From contig NZ_JACXXN010000004.1 in the NCBI RefSeq assembly GCF_014904695.1, forward strand, positions 248,001-312,000: a stretch of 64,000 bases of DNA, given 5' to 3'. Positions 52,078 through 61,756 of the stretch are shown piece by piece. The position numbers and the translations under genes were made by a program. The notes beneath the pieces are model-generated. The model did not search any database. It had not been told where the DNA came from and worked only from the letters and a program-made list of their open reading frames with translations. How positions within the stretch are numbered: the first letter of the stretch is position 1; each line of letters begins with the position of its first letter. This DNA is from Nostoc sp. MG11. GTDB lineage: Bacteria; Cyanobacteriota; Cyanobacteriia; Cyanobacteriales; Nostocaceae.

Positions 52078-53178
52078 TCATAATGAGGTAATTACTGCCT
52101 TTGCAACTTGGGTTTGTGCTTGGGTTGTGAGTTCTGCATACATCGGTAGAGATAACACTTCCCTAGATGCTGCTTCTGAGTGCGGAAAATCTCCGAGTTT
52201 ATAACCCAAATCAGCATAAGCTGGCTGGAGGTGGACAGGAATTGGGTAATGAATACCTGTCTGAATTTCCTGCTCTTGTAGGCTCTGTTGCAGGGCATCT
52301 CGTTGTTGTGAAGGCACTCGCACTGCATAAACATGGTAAACGTGACGGCTATAAGGCATCACCCTAGGCAAAGTTAAACTAGATTCTGCCAGGAGTTGAT
52401 CGTAATTGGCTGCATATGCCCTCCTTGCCTCTGTCCACGCTTCGATGTAGCGCAATTTCACCCGTAAAATCGCTCCCTGAATGCCATCCATGCGATAGTT
52501 ATAGCCTTTCAGGACATGGTGATACCTGCGTTCTTGACCCCAGTCGCGTAACATCTGCATGGTACGAGCATATTCAGGATTGTTGGTAACTGCCATCCCG
52601 CCTTCACCGTAGGCTCCTAAGTTCTTACCTGGATAAAAACTAAAGCAACCAATGTCGCCGATGCTACCTACTCGCTGTCCTTTGTACTCAGCCCCATGAG
52701 CTTGGGCTGCATCTTCAATTACAGTCAAACCATAACGGCGAGCAATTTCCAGAATAGGTTCCATATCTGCTGGTTGACCGTACAAATGTACAGGCAAAAT
52801 GGCTTTTGTGTGATCGGTTATGGCTTTTTCAATTTGGTTGATATCTATCGTGTAAGAAACAGGGTCAATATCTACAAAAACAGGGGTGGCTCCGGTATAA
52901 CAAATTGCTGCGGTGGTAGCAACGAAGGTAAAAGGCACGGTAATCACTTCGTCACCAGCACCGATACCAACAGCTAGTAATGCTAAATGAAGGGCGCTAG
53001 TACCTGTATTGACAGCTATGCCATAATCAGCATTGCAGTAATTTGCAAACTCCTCTTCTAAAGATTTAACTTCATTCCCTAAGACGAATTGGGTACTTGC
53101 TAGTAATTGCAAAACGGCACTATCAATTTCATCTTTGATACTCAAGTACTGAGCTTTGAGGTCTACAAATGGAATCAT
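52078..53178 (-). CDS. DegT-family aminotransferase, WbpE/WlbC-like
   Basis: A 366-residue PLP enzyme. MIPFVDLKAQYLSIKDEIDSAV and FVLGNEVKSLEEEFANYC are the start of the WbpE/WlbC group that makes UDP-3-amino-sugars. VIEDAAQAHGAEY holds the pyridine-binding Asp and SFYPGKNLGAYGEGGM the Schiff-base lysine K185. The start overlaps the stop of the Gfo/Idh gene by four bases (ATGA). With the neighbouring oxidoreductase and N-acyltransferase it could complete a 3-acetamido-sugar pathway. Confidence 0.92.
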   Translation of the reverse strand: MIPFVDLKAQYLSIKDEIDSAVLQLLASTQFVLGNEVKSLEEEFANYCNADYGIAVNTGTSALHLALLAVGIGAGDEVITVPFTFVATTAAICYTGATPVFVDIDPVSYTIDINQIEKAITDHTKAILPVHLYGQPADMEPILEIARRYGLTVIEDAAQAHGAEYKGQRVGSIGDIGCFSFYPGKNLGAYGEGGMAVTNNPEYARTMQMLRDWGQERRYHHVLKGYNYRMDGIQGAILRVKLRYIEAWTEARRAYAANYDQLLAESSLTLPRVMPYSRHVYHVYAVRVPSQQRDALQQSLQEQEIQTGIHYPIPVHLQPAYADLGYKLGDFPHSEAASREVLSLPMYAELTTQAQTQVAKAVITSL

Positions 53179-54212
53179 GCTGCTACCTCTGCTATATTCA
53201 GTTCAATTAATCGACCTTGCTTCTTTAATGACTGGGTTGCAGCTTCTAGAATTCTCACTACATGCAGTCCTGCTTTCCCATCGGTAATTGGGCGATCGCT
53301 TTGTTGAATACAATTAATAAAATGCAATCCTTCTGTCCACAGTGCCTCTGTCATGTCTAATTTGGGCGACCACATATCCCCTGTGCGATAACCAATTAGC
53401 ATCTGGTAAACACTTTCAGAATTGCCATTAACAGTAATTCCCTTGTCGTAAATCTTAACTTTTTCGCTTGGTTCTAAGTCGTCGTAAACAATCATGCGTT
53501 GACTACCACCAATCAGCGTGCGACGCACTTTCACCGGTGCTAGCCAATTCACATTGATGTGAGCAATTAGATTATTTTCAAAGAATAAGGTCAAGTAGGC
53601 AATATTTTCTGGTTCTCTAGGAACATGGCTGATACCTGTAGCCGAGACAGCATAAGGCTGGAATGGCAATACGTAGCTCATGATCGATAGGTCGTGGACT
53701 GCCAAATCCCAGATGACATTGACATCATGCTGAAAAAGTCCAAGGTTAACGCGTACAGAATCATAGTAGTAAATATCACCCAAGGAATTAGTGGCGATCA
53801 AATCGTGCATCTTGCGTACAGCACCCGTATAGACAAAGGTGTGATCGACCATTAACACTAGGTTGCGTTTTTCTGCCTCTTCAATCAGCCGCATTGCCTG
53901 ATCAGAGGTAGTTGTCATTGGCTTCTCTACCAACACATGTTTACCAGCCTGCAATGCAGCTAAGGCCAAGTCAAAGTGAGTCGAAACAGGTGTAGCGATC
54001 GCTACAGCGTCAATTTTGGGATCTGTAAATATGTCTCGACAATCTTTAGTAACTTGGATAGCGGGATACCGAGCTTGCACCTTTGCCAATAGTTCTGGTT
54101 TAAAATCGCTGACTGTTTTGACCTGCGTTCCTGGAATTTCTGAGAAATTTCTTACCAAATTCGGGCCCCAGTAACCATAGCCGATTACACCGATATTAAT
54201 ATTACTTTCCAT
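53175..54212 (-). CDS. Gfo/Idh/MocA-family oxidoreductase, WbpB/WlbA-like
   Basis: A 345-residue NAD(P)-dependent oxidoreductase. GVIGYGYWGPNLVRNF is the Rossmann motif, HVLVEKPMTT carries the conserved catalytic lysine K97, and YYYDSVRVNLGLFQHDVNVIWDLAVHDLSI is typical of WbpB/WlbA, which oxidises the 3-OH of a UDP-HexNAc uronate. It precedes the matching aminotransferase with a four-base overlap. A 228-base gap separates it from the acyltransferase gene upstream. Confidence 0.91.
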   Translation of the reverse strand: MESNINIGVIGYGYWGPNLVRNFSEIPGTQVKTVSDFKPELLAKVQARYPAIQVTKDCRDIFTDPKIDAVAIATPVSTHFDLALAALQAGKHVLVEKPMTTTSDQAMRLIEEAEKRNLVLMVDHTFVYTGAVRKMHDLIATNSLGDIYYYDSVRVNLGLFQHDVNVIWDLAVHDLSIMSYVLPFQPYAVSATGISHVPREPENIAYLTLFFENNLIAHINVNWLAPVKVRRTLIGGSQRMIVYDDLEPSEKVKIYDKGITVNGNSESVYQMLIGYRTGDMWSPKLDMTEALWTEGLHFINCIQQSDRPITDGKAGLHVVRILEAATQSLKKQGRLIELNIAEVAA

Positions 54213-54440
54213 TGGTTTTAACTAATCAAAATCTATTTTTCGTTAACTACGAAGTGCTGCTATTAAACAATAGCGATGGGTTTTTAATTTAATAATATTA
54301 GGCTTTAACCTGACAAAATTTTAGTTTTCACCAAGCTTGAATTTAGTTAGTTTATAAGTTGAAATGACCTAAAAATTTTAAATTCTTTGTTATTTACTTA
54401 GGTTCCTAACTTTGACAGACAGGAAAGTAGCTTTAGTAGT

Positions 54441-54980
54441 TTAACTTAGACTGGTAGTTGGTATTTCTAAGATTGAACTGCGAGTTGCTTCATGCGGGAG
54501 CTTTGTTCCATCGCGGACATCGCCAATCACACGAGCAGGTACTCCCACTGCAATGGCATAATCAGGGATATCACGAGTAACTACTGCTCCAGCCCCAATA
54601 ATGGCTTTTTCTCCAATAGTCACCCCTGGCAGGATGGTAGCATTGCTACCAATAGAAGCACGGCGTTTGACTTGGGTTTTGAGTACATACCAGTCGGCAT
54701 CGGTTTTCAAACTACCATCTTCATTAGCGGCATGGGGGTAAAGATCATTGGTAAACATCACTCCATGACCGATAAATACTTCATCTTCAATGATGACGCC
54801 TTCACAAAGAAAGCTGTGTGATGAAATCTTACACCGACTACCGATAATGACATTTTTTTGGATTTCTACAAAGCTACCAATCTTTGTCTCATCACCAATT
54901 TCACAGCCGTAAAGATTCACTAAATTAGGATGGAAAATCTTGACGTTACTGCCTATTTTTACATCATCATTTACTGGCAT
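54441..54980 (-). CDS. Sugar N-acyltransferase, WbpD/WlbB-like
   Basis: A 179-residue left-handed beta-helix enzyme. VKIFHPNLVNLYGCEIGDETKIGSFVEIQ is the characteristic N-terminus of WbpD/WlbB proteins, followed by hexapeptides (IGSRCKISSHSFLCEGVIIEDEVFIGHGVMFTND) and RASIGSNATILPGVTIGEKAIIGAGAVVTRD. It should acetylate the 3-amino group produced by the DegT enzyme. ATG 54980 is chosen: CAGGTT lies nearby upstream, while a TTG two codons before it has no support. The next gene is the Wzt ATPase, 85 bases away. Confidence 0.9.
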   Translation of the reverse strand: MPVNDDVKIGSNVKIFHPNLVNLYGCEIGDETKIGSFVEIQKNVIIGSRCKISSHSFLCEGVIIEDEVFIGHGVMFTNDLYPHAANEDGSLKTDADWYVLKTQVKRRASIGSNATILPGVTIGEKAIIGAGAVVTRDIPDYAIAVGVPARVIGDVRDGTKLPHEATRSSILEIPTTSLS

Positions 54981-55065
54981 AATCAACCTGCTGATATTTT
55001 TTTGCTAATAAATATCTTTTATAAAATCTTGTAGGACTGCATTTGTAATCGGGATGCTAATAAAC

Positions 55066-56346
55066 TTATTGGATAGTTTTCCATATCGCATCTTCTAAAT
55101 AGGTACACTCATCAGCTTGCCAAGGATAATCTAGTCTCTCAAGCTGGTGCATACTAACTTCAAACTGACAAATTTCTCTGAGATTTTCTAATAGCGTTTC
55201 GCTGCGACGCTCGGAAAACCATGTTGTTAAGCTATAAGAACCCATGTAAAGTCGCAATTTAGGAATTTCACAGCGGAGAATATGAGTTCCTGCTTCTCGG
55301 AACAACGGGGCATCTTGTTCAAAAAACCAGAAAATCCCAATAGGCTGTTGCAAGGCGCTGACTATTTGAAATGAAAAACGCAGACTTTCATGAGGTTTTT
55401 CGATGTGAAAAGCGAACTCAAAAGTAATTGGTTTTCCCCAGCAGTGAATACCTTGTCCCTCCGAGGTATCTACCTTTGCCCAAGCTACGTAGTTACCAGT
55501 TTTGTTGGCGGGTGCTTGATAAAACGCAGATTGTATTGCATCATCTTTATGCCCAGCTAGATATAGTTGCACAGCTTTGCTAGTATTGCCATCAAACTGA
55601 ATCTGACCTTTGGAAAGTAGGATACAACGTTTTGTTAGTTGGGCGATCGCCTGCATACTATGACTAACGAATAAGACTGTGCGTCCTTCTTTGGTTGCTA
55701 CATCCCCCATTTTTCCTAAGCATTTCTTTTGAAAAGCAGAATCGCCCACAGCTAAAACTTCATCGACAATTAAAATCTCTGGCTCTAAATGAGCCGCTAC
55801 GGAAAAAGCAAGGCGCACATACATTCCAGAAGAATAGCGTTTTACTGGTGTATCTAAAAACTTCTCTACCTCAGCAAAAGCAACTATTTCATCAAATTTC
55901 TTCCGAATTTCGACCCCACTCATCCCTAGAACAGAACCGTTGAGGTAGATGTTCTCTCGCCCAGTTAGTTCTGGGTGAAATCCCGTACCTACTTCTAATA
56001 GGCTTGCCACTCGCCCTTTAATGGCAATGCGTCCCGTCGTCGGTTCGGTGATACGGCTCAAAACTTTTAAGAGCGTCGATTTCCCAGCACCATTACGTCC
56101 AATAACACCAATGGCTTCACCTTGTTTAATTTCAAAAGAAACATCGTTCAATGCCCAGAATTCTTCCCGACTGGGATTGGGTACTTTTTTACCAGCAGGC
56201 TTGATAAATTTTTGCGTGAGAGATTTAGCTCCATCAGCAATTACATCACGCAAAGCCTTATAGCGATAGCGGCCAGAACTATCCTGCTGATGACTAATAA
56301 TATATTTTTTACCTAGATTGTATACATGAATTACAGTATCAGACAT
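55066..56346 (-). CDS. ABC polysaccharide exporter, ATP-binding subunit (Wzt-like), second copy
   Basis: A 426-residue ATPase. Walker A GRNGAGKST (83-91), signature YSSGM (171-175), Walker B ILIVDE (191-196) and SH at 227-228 coincide in position with those of the first Wzt at 458-1735. The C-terminal domain (about 290-426) is different in sequence, so the two systems probably export different glycans. AGGAGC precedes ATG 56346. The permease gene lies 15 bases upstream. Confidence 0.93.
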   Translation of the reverse strand: MSDTVIHVYNLGKKYIISHQQDSSGRYRYKALRDVIADGAKSLTQKFIKPAGKKVPNPSREEFWALNDVSFEIKQGEAIGVIGRNGAGKSTLLKVLSRITEPTTGRIAIKGRVASLLEVGTGFHPELTGRENIYLNGSVLGMSGVEIRKKFDEIVAFAEVEKFLDTPVKRYSSGMYVRLAFSVAAHLEPEILIVDEVLAVGDSAFQKKCLGKMGDVATKEGRTVLFVSHSMQAIAQLTKRCILLSKGQIQFDGNTSKAVQLYLAGHKDDAIQSAFYQAPANKTGNYVAWAKVDTSEGQGIHCWGKPITFEFAFHIEKPHESLRFSFQIVSALQQPIGIFWFFEQDAPLFREAGTHILRCEIPKLRLYMGSYSLTTWFSERRSETLLENLREICQFEVSMHQLERLDYPWQADECTYLEDAIWKTIQ

Positions 56347-56361
56347 CTGCTTTGCTCCTTC

Positions 56362-57192
56362 CTAAATTACGTCAGCAAACGTCCGTTCCATTTTGCGGAA
56401 ATACCAGATACCACTTATTAGTAAAAAGGCAACCAATCCCATGGATAATATAAATCCCGGCCAGTAAATTTGTGAATCTCCACCTATAATTGCCCAGCGA
56501 AAACCATCAATTACCCCTACCATTGGGTTCAAAGAATAAAGTAGACGCCACTTTTCTGGTACAACGCTACTACTAAAGCCTACTGGTGATATATACAAAC
56601 CAAATTGCATAATAAATGGCACAATATACCGGAAGTCTCGGTATTCTACATTTAATGCTGCTAGCCACAACCCTACTGCCATAGAAGCAGCAAAGGCAAT
56701 AAAAATAAATAACGGCAGTGTTAGTATCTGCCAACTAGGCACAAAATTATACCAAATCATCAACCCTAGCATAATCATGCCAGAAATCATAAAGTCAACA
56801 AAGCTGACGGTTACTGCACTTATAGGTACAATCAGACGTGGAAAGTAGACCTTAGATATCAAATTGGCATTACTAATCAGACTGTTACTGCACTCACCCA
56901 AGGCATTGGAAAAAAATTGCCAAGGTAGCATAGCAGCAAACACCAAAATTGGATATGGTGCGTCTTTTGAAGGTAATTTCGCTAAATTGCCAAACACTAC
57001 TGTGAACACCACCATCGTCAAAAATGGTCGGATAAGTGCCCAGGCGATACCAACAAAGGTTTGTTTGTAACGCACCAAAATATCACGCCAAGCAAGAAAG
57101 TATAATAGCTCGCGATAGCGCCACAGGTCTTTCCAATATTGCTGCTCTGTACGTCCAGCTTCAATCAGTAATTCCGGCTGAGAATCTGTCAT
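56362..57192 (-). CDS. ABC polysaccharide exporter, permease subunit (Wzm-like), second copy
   Basis: A 276-residue ABC-2 membrane permease with about six hydrophobic segments. The motif LAWRDILVRYKQTFVGIAWALIRP near the N-terminus is the Wzm/TagG hallmark, and PFIMQFGLYISPVGFSSSVVP with LNPMVGVIDGFRWAI lies near the C-terminus. It differs clearly from the first permease, so it is a distinct system rather than a recent duplicate. It is cotranscribed with the Wzt gene. Confidence 0.93.
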   Translation of the reverse strand: MTDSQPELLIEAGRTEQQYWKDLWRYRELLYFLAWRDILVRYKQTFVGIAWALIRPFLTMVVFTVVFGNLAKLPSKDAPYPILVFAAMLPWQFFSNALGECSNSLISNANLISKVYFPRLIVPISAVTVSFVDFMISGMIMLGLMIWYNFVPSWQILTLPLFIFIAFAASMAVGLWLAALNVEYRDFRYIVPFIMQFGLYISPVGFSSSVVPEKWRLLYSLNPMVGVIDGFRWAIIGGDSQIYWPGFILSMGLVAFLLISGIWYFRKMERTFADVI

Positions 57193-57224
57193 TTGACTAG
57201 TTATTAAGTATTGATTGAAGACTT

Positions 57225-57674
57225 TTAATGTTGACCCAAAAGATGGAAATCCTGAATGCTTTTATAGCTAAGTATTCTTGCTTGTCTGCGAGTAAACTCT
57301 CCTACAGAAGGGTTTCCTTCAGGATTAATTACTCCTTTTACTTGCTGCCAAAGTTCTCGTGGTGCTAATGAAAGTTTATAGCTACGCTCATCGCACCTAT
57401 GAACGTGATACCACTTTGTTTGCTGGCAATGATCACACCAAAAAGCCTCTAACCATTCTCCTTCTAGCGGTACGCTACTTTGATTGGATACTAATATCAA
57501 AGCATTCCGCCGACTTATACCTCGTTGCTGCAACTGTCCTGGTTGATTGGCAAACAGTTGATATTTTTGACTTACGCTATTCATATAGCAACTGTGATAT
57601 GGACAGTAGATATCACGTCGTTTTGAACGTTTCCGATTTCGATCACACCTTCTCTGCAATTTGACCTCCCACAT
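57225..57674 (-). CDS. Conserved cyanobacterial zinc-ribbon-like protein, unknown
   Basis: A 149-residue soluble protein. An N-terminal basic stretch is followed by CPYHSCYM, then SRRNALILVSNQSSVPLEGEWLEAFWCDHCQQTKWYHVHRCD, a Cys4/His arrangement suited to zinc, and LAPRELWQQVKGVINPEGNPSVGEFTRRQAR. I recall very similar proteins in other cyanobacteria but no function. ATG 57674 is used; a later ATG at 57584 is possible. It may be cotranscribed with the exporter genes, 32 bases downstream. Confidence 0.75.
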   Translation of the reverse strand: MWEVKLQRRCDRNRKRSKRRDIYCPYHSCYMNSVSQKYQLFANQPGQLQQRGISRRNALILVSNQSSVPLEGEWLEAFWCDHCQQTKWYHVHRCDERSYKLSLAPRELWQQVKGVINPEGNPSVGEFTRRQARILSYKSIQDFHLLGQH

Positions 57675-58365
57675 CAAATAGACGATGAAAAAAGGTTATA
57701 TCGGAGGGACTGAGATCAATAAGACCATCAAAGCCCATCTCCCAAATAAAAAATAAATTATTCAATTGTTTTGTTATCAGACTTACTTAGCTGATAAATT
57801 ATGTAAATCAATTTGATCAAATCAATTTGAGCAAATTTTAATTAGCTTTTTTAAATAAACTTAGTTGTTGATACTAAATATTTTTTTATTTTTTATAACA
57901 TAATGATATTTACCTACTTACAACATACATGAATATAACATATTTTCCCAAGATTAATGCATAATTTTTAACATAAAATATTCCACTGAATTTTGCTAAT
58001 CAATAGCAAGCTCTAAAATGCTTATTTTAGAACTTAATTTTAATCTAATTGGCATTTAAAACGTCCTTGTGTAAATACTTTAACGTAACTATAGCTAGTG
58101 CTATTGTACGCAGGTCAAAACTTAGATATTAAAAGTCAAACAGTTGATGAATTATGCTTTTGGGTATTTGGAATGCTCAGTGATTCTCCTTTAGATTGAA
58201 CTAGTATGTAGCAAGCTTATATTTAAAATGTTCTGGATAGGCAAAGATATTAGATTCCCAATTTTCGGTTAAAAATAAAGTGAGTACGACAGCAGAAAAT
58301 ATTTATATTCAGCTAGTAATAAATAAAAGCTGATTGAATTACCTAATTTTGGAAAATCCAAACTT
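57675..58365. other. Gene-free AT-rich spacer
   Basis: Nearly 700 bases of low-GC sequence between the zinc-ribbon-like gene and the WbuB-like glycosyltransferase. The promoter of the exporter genes may lie here. No RNA gene, repeat or supported reading frame was found. Confidence 0.45.
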
Positions 58366-59715
58366 TTACTTTGTATGGCTTTCTGACATAGTTACCGTAC
58401 CTTCAGTCAATATCGCTTTTTGCAAAACATCAAGGTATTGTTTAGAAATAATTTTTGGTGTGAAATGCGATCGCAAATATTGACGACCCGCCCTACCCAT
58501 CCGATCCCCTAGTTGCCGATCATTACGGAGCAAGCGAATAAATTGAGCTAAACTCTGACCATCTCCATTGTCAAATGTGCCGCCACAGTTTGCTTCTGCA
58601 ATCATTTCTCTTAAGAATGAATCCTGTGAACAAATCACTGCTATTGGCCGTCCTGATGCTAAAGCTGAGTACAACTTGCTAGGAACGACCAAACTCTCTG
58701 TAGATGCATCCACACTTACTAGTGATAGATCGCAAGCAGTTAGGGAATAGGGAAGCACTTGCTGATCTTGATACGGTAAAAACAAGAAGTTGCTCAATCC
58801 CAATAGCTTCACTTGCTCAATCAACTCGCTGCGCTTTGCTCCACCGCCAATGCACACAAACTGAACTGGCTCATCTTGCAGATATTGAGCTGCTTCCAGG
58901 ATAGTACCGATATCATGACAGCGACCCATATTGCCGGAGTATAGTACGGTAAATTTTTTAACGAGGTTATACTTCCAAGCAAACCAGTTTTTATGCTTGG
59001 CAATTGGCATAATCCATTCCGGGTCTGCCCAACTGTGAATCACAGACACTTTATCGGCTATCTGTGGACAATTTGCGACCACTTGTTGCTTCATACCAGG
59101 ACTCAGAACTATGATCCCCTTGGCGTTGAGCCAAATCTGTTTATTGAGTTTTTGCCAGAATCGCGTCATCCAATTATGTTTTGAGATGACCCCTAGGGCG
59201 ATCGCAATATCTGGATATAGATCATAGAGTATACAGACATAGGGAAGTCGGAAAAAGATATAAGCTAGATAGCCGATGACTGGTAAAAATGGAGGAGCTG
59301 TAGTCAACAACAATAGATTACTGCGACGCCAGTTTCTAATTAGATATAGTGCTGCACGCAAAGTATATAAGACACCATTGATAGCTTTACCACGAATTCG
59401 TCCAGGCCAAAGTTGAGCTGTGCGCGATCGCTGAATTCGGACTCTACCCAAACGTTCAACAGATGGAGCATTAGCTGACTTAAACGCATACCCAGGTTGA
59501 CTGGTAAAAACCTCAACATCTATTCCTTGTTGGTCTAAATGCCTCACTAGTTCTTCGATTAACTGTCCCGTAGCTGCATAGTCTGGGGGAAAAAACTGAG
59601 TGATCACAGACAATTTCAAGGACTTCTGAGTCTTGAAAGAATGTTGATCCCTGGCTTCTAATTGAGTAGAAATGGATAGAAACAATTTTTGATTAATCCA
59701 TTCATTAAGTCTCAT
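58366..59715 (-). CDS. Family-4 glycosyltransferase, WbuB-like
   Basis: A 449-residue GT-B enzyme of the WbuB/FnlC-neighbour type. After a 33-residue non-conserved extension the core opens LKLSVITQFFPPDYAATGQLIEELVRHL, continues with LLLTTAPPFLPVIGYLAYIF (membrane-associating loop) and CILYDLYPDIAIALG. The donor part is VLYSGNMGRCHDIGTILEAAQYL and LVVPSKLYSALASGRPIAVI. WbuB-like enzymes add N-acetyl-fucosamine-type sugars, but the specificity here is not proven. It is the first gene of the long minus-strand cluster. Confidence 0.88.
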   Translation of the reverse strand: MRLNEWINQKLFLSISTQLEARDQHSFKTQKSLKLSVITQFFPPDYAATGQLIEELVRHLDQQGIDVEVFTSQPGYAFKSANAPSVERLGRVRIQRSRTAQLWPGRIRGKAINGVLYTLRAALYLIRNWRRSNLLLLTTAPPFLPVIGYLAYIFFRLPYVCILYDLYPDIAIALGVISKHNWMTRFWQKLNKQIWLNAKGIIVLSPGMKQQVVANCPQIADKVSVIHSWADPEWIMPIAKHKNWFAWKYNLVKKFTVLYSGNMGRCHDIGTILEAAQYLQDEPVQFVCIGGGAKRSELIEQVKLLGLSNFLFLPYQDQQVLPYSLTACDLSLVSVDASTESLVVPSKLYSALASGRPIAVICSQDSFLREMIAEANCGGTFDNGDGQSLAQFIRLLRNDRQLGDRMGRAGRQYLRSHFTPKIISKQYLDVLQKAILTEGTVTMSESHTK

Positions 59716-61756
59716 CGGTTGTATCCTACAGTATAAATCTTATCTTGAGGGGCTACTAAAGCTATTAATTCACGGACAAACCCGCCTGGTTTGATAACTA
59801 TTGTCAATCCGCTCCAGGTTAGTGTATTAATTAACAGGTGTAAAAATATCTACGCATACACATACAAGTATATCTTCGAGCTATGTGATTAAAACCCCAC
59901 AATTAGCACAAAAAAATATGCGAAGAAAATAATTACACTCTACTTACGTTTCCAAAGAGGTAGGTTGAGAAAATTATTTACTAAATTTCCTATAGCAATC
60001 TGATTTGATTGATGAAATTACTTACGTAGTGAGGATACAGGGAACACCAAAGAAGGGAAGAAATGTATACTGAGTTTTTTCAAAAATCAAATAAGAGTTC
60101 TATAGCAAAAAAACGAATCCTAAATCAAAGAATAAATTTGGAGTAGGAAAATTCTGTTTATTCACAAAAAAATCTTTGCTAGGAATGCAGTTTATTCTAT
60201 TTCGCTCCTTACTTTTCTAGACTTTTAAAGGCAATTACTTACCAGATTAATATATATACAGCAATTGCAAATTAAATTTTAATTTTGTTTTATTTATTCA
60301 CATCATTAGTCTCTGCTGATTATTTTTGAATAAAAGGGGAGGAACAGAGAACAGCTTTCAAGGGTAGGTATTTAGGTTGCCAAAAAATAACTGGGAACAT
60401 TCTCAATTATTGGACGTAGTTTTAAGTTTCCAGACGAGCATTGTGGTTCTAAAACTCAAAAAATAGGTCTATCTAAAAAATCTGCCCATGAAAGACAGGG
60501 AACAGTAGGTTACCCACGTTAGCTAGAGAGGCAGAAATCAGGATAAATGCTGCACTCTCCCTTTTGCAGTGACCATTTGTACACAAGGTTTGAAGCCCGA
60601 ATCCAAATATCTTAACTTGGAGTGCAATCAGTGTAGGATTGTTGGCGAAGTGGGCGAGCACAAACGACAGCTTACACTTATTGCAACCTTCTGCCTCTTG
60701 TTTTCTGCCTTCTTCACGTTAGCAGTACGTTAGCTAAGCCGATTACTGGGCAAGGCTTCAATCTGCTCCTCAATACAACGATTTTTTTGCCCACAAGTGA
60801 AAAGTTTTATAAACGAGTTTTCCAACCTAGGAAAATTTTCAAGACAGGGGCAAGGCTTTAAATTTTTACCTCCTTTCGTAAATACAATTTCGACTCCAAG
60901 ATTGTTTACAAACGACAATTACATCTGTAGAAATTACGTTTTTGGCGTCATTAACAATTAACAAACATTTACAAAACCTTAAGAGCTTTATGTTCTTAAT
61001 TGCTTATTTTATCTGATTCTTAATTAGAATACCATGTTTCCAATTTACTCGCGTGCTTCATCATAAATTCATGTTCTATAAAAATCCTTACATATAATCT
61101 TTATAAAAAGGTCATACTTCTATTGATATATTTTCTTTACAAAAAAAGAATATTTTTGTATGAAAAATTACTTATATTTTAATACCACTGATTTATATTT
61201 GTGGAACTTGCCTTTTTTAAATGCCATATAGTAACGTAGATTTCAACATCATACTGAAGTTTTAGCAACATTAAATACTAAAACTATTAAGAATAATTCG
61301 TAGTAACCGTAATATCACAATCGCTCTATCAAACTTATCTATGTTTCTGACATTTGTCATGAGACTTATAAAACTAATGTATTAATTTAGATAGTAGTGA
61401 AGTATGATTTATCTATAAATCAGTAAACTAACAAGTGTTTTCTGAACGGCAATGGCTACGTACACCGCAGGAATCGCTAACAAACATGCCCGTATGTTCA
61501 AGTGTTTTTAACTACTCGATACATTAAAAATAGTTGCTTCACATATATATTAATAACGAAAAGAAACTAAATGTTATGGGATTAAAATCAATACTTTGAT
61601 AAAGTTATTACCGTTTTACGAAAGCTTAAATCTCAATCGTTTGAAGTATAATGTTTAACTAAGCTTTGAATCGTTGTATATTAAATATTTTTTCAAATGA
61701 TTATCCTAATTTAAGATGACTAATTACCCAGTCTTAATACTAATTAATAAGTATAA
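59716..61756. other. 2-kb gene-poor region before the Wzc-like gene
   Basis: AT-rich sequence between the divergently transcribed cluster start (59715) and the Wzc-like gene. It holds a GC-richer island at about 60470-60880 with the second copy of the 37-bp repeat (60815-60851), a direct repeat ACGTTAGC near 60715, and CAAGTGTTTT at 61432 and 61499. Two minus-strand frames of 62 codons have no family features. Promoters of both flanking units must lie here. Confidence 0.5.

Noticed and set aside
60473-60918. Two minus-strand frames of 62 codons in the 2-kb spacer
   Set aside because: One is built partly from the 37-bp dispersed repeat; neither has motifs or ribosome sites.
61452-61511. A 19-codon plus-strand frame that could be a leader peptide before the Wzc-like gene
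   Set aside because: No ribosome site and no terminator/antiterminator structure around it; too short to support.
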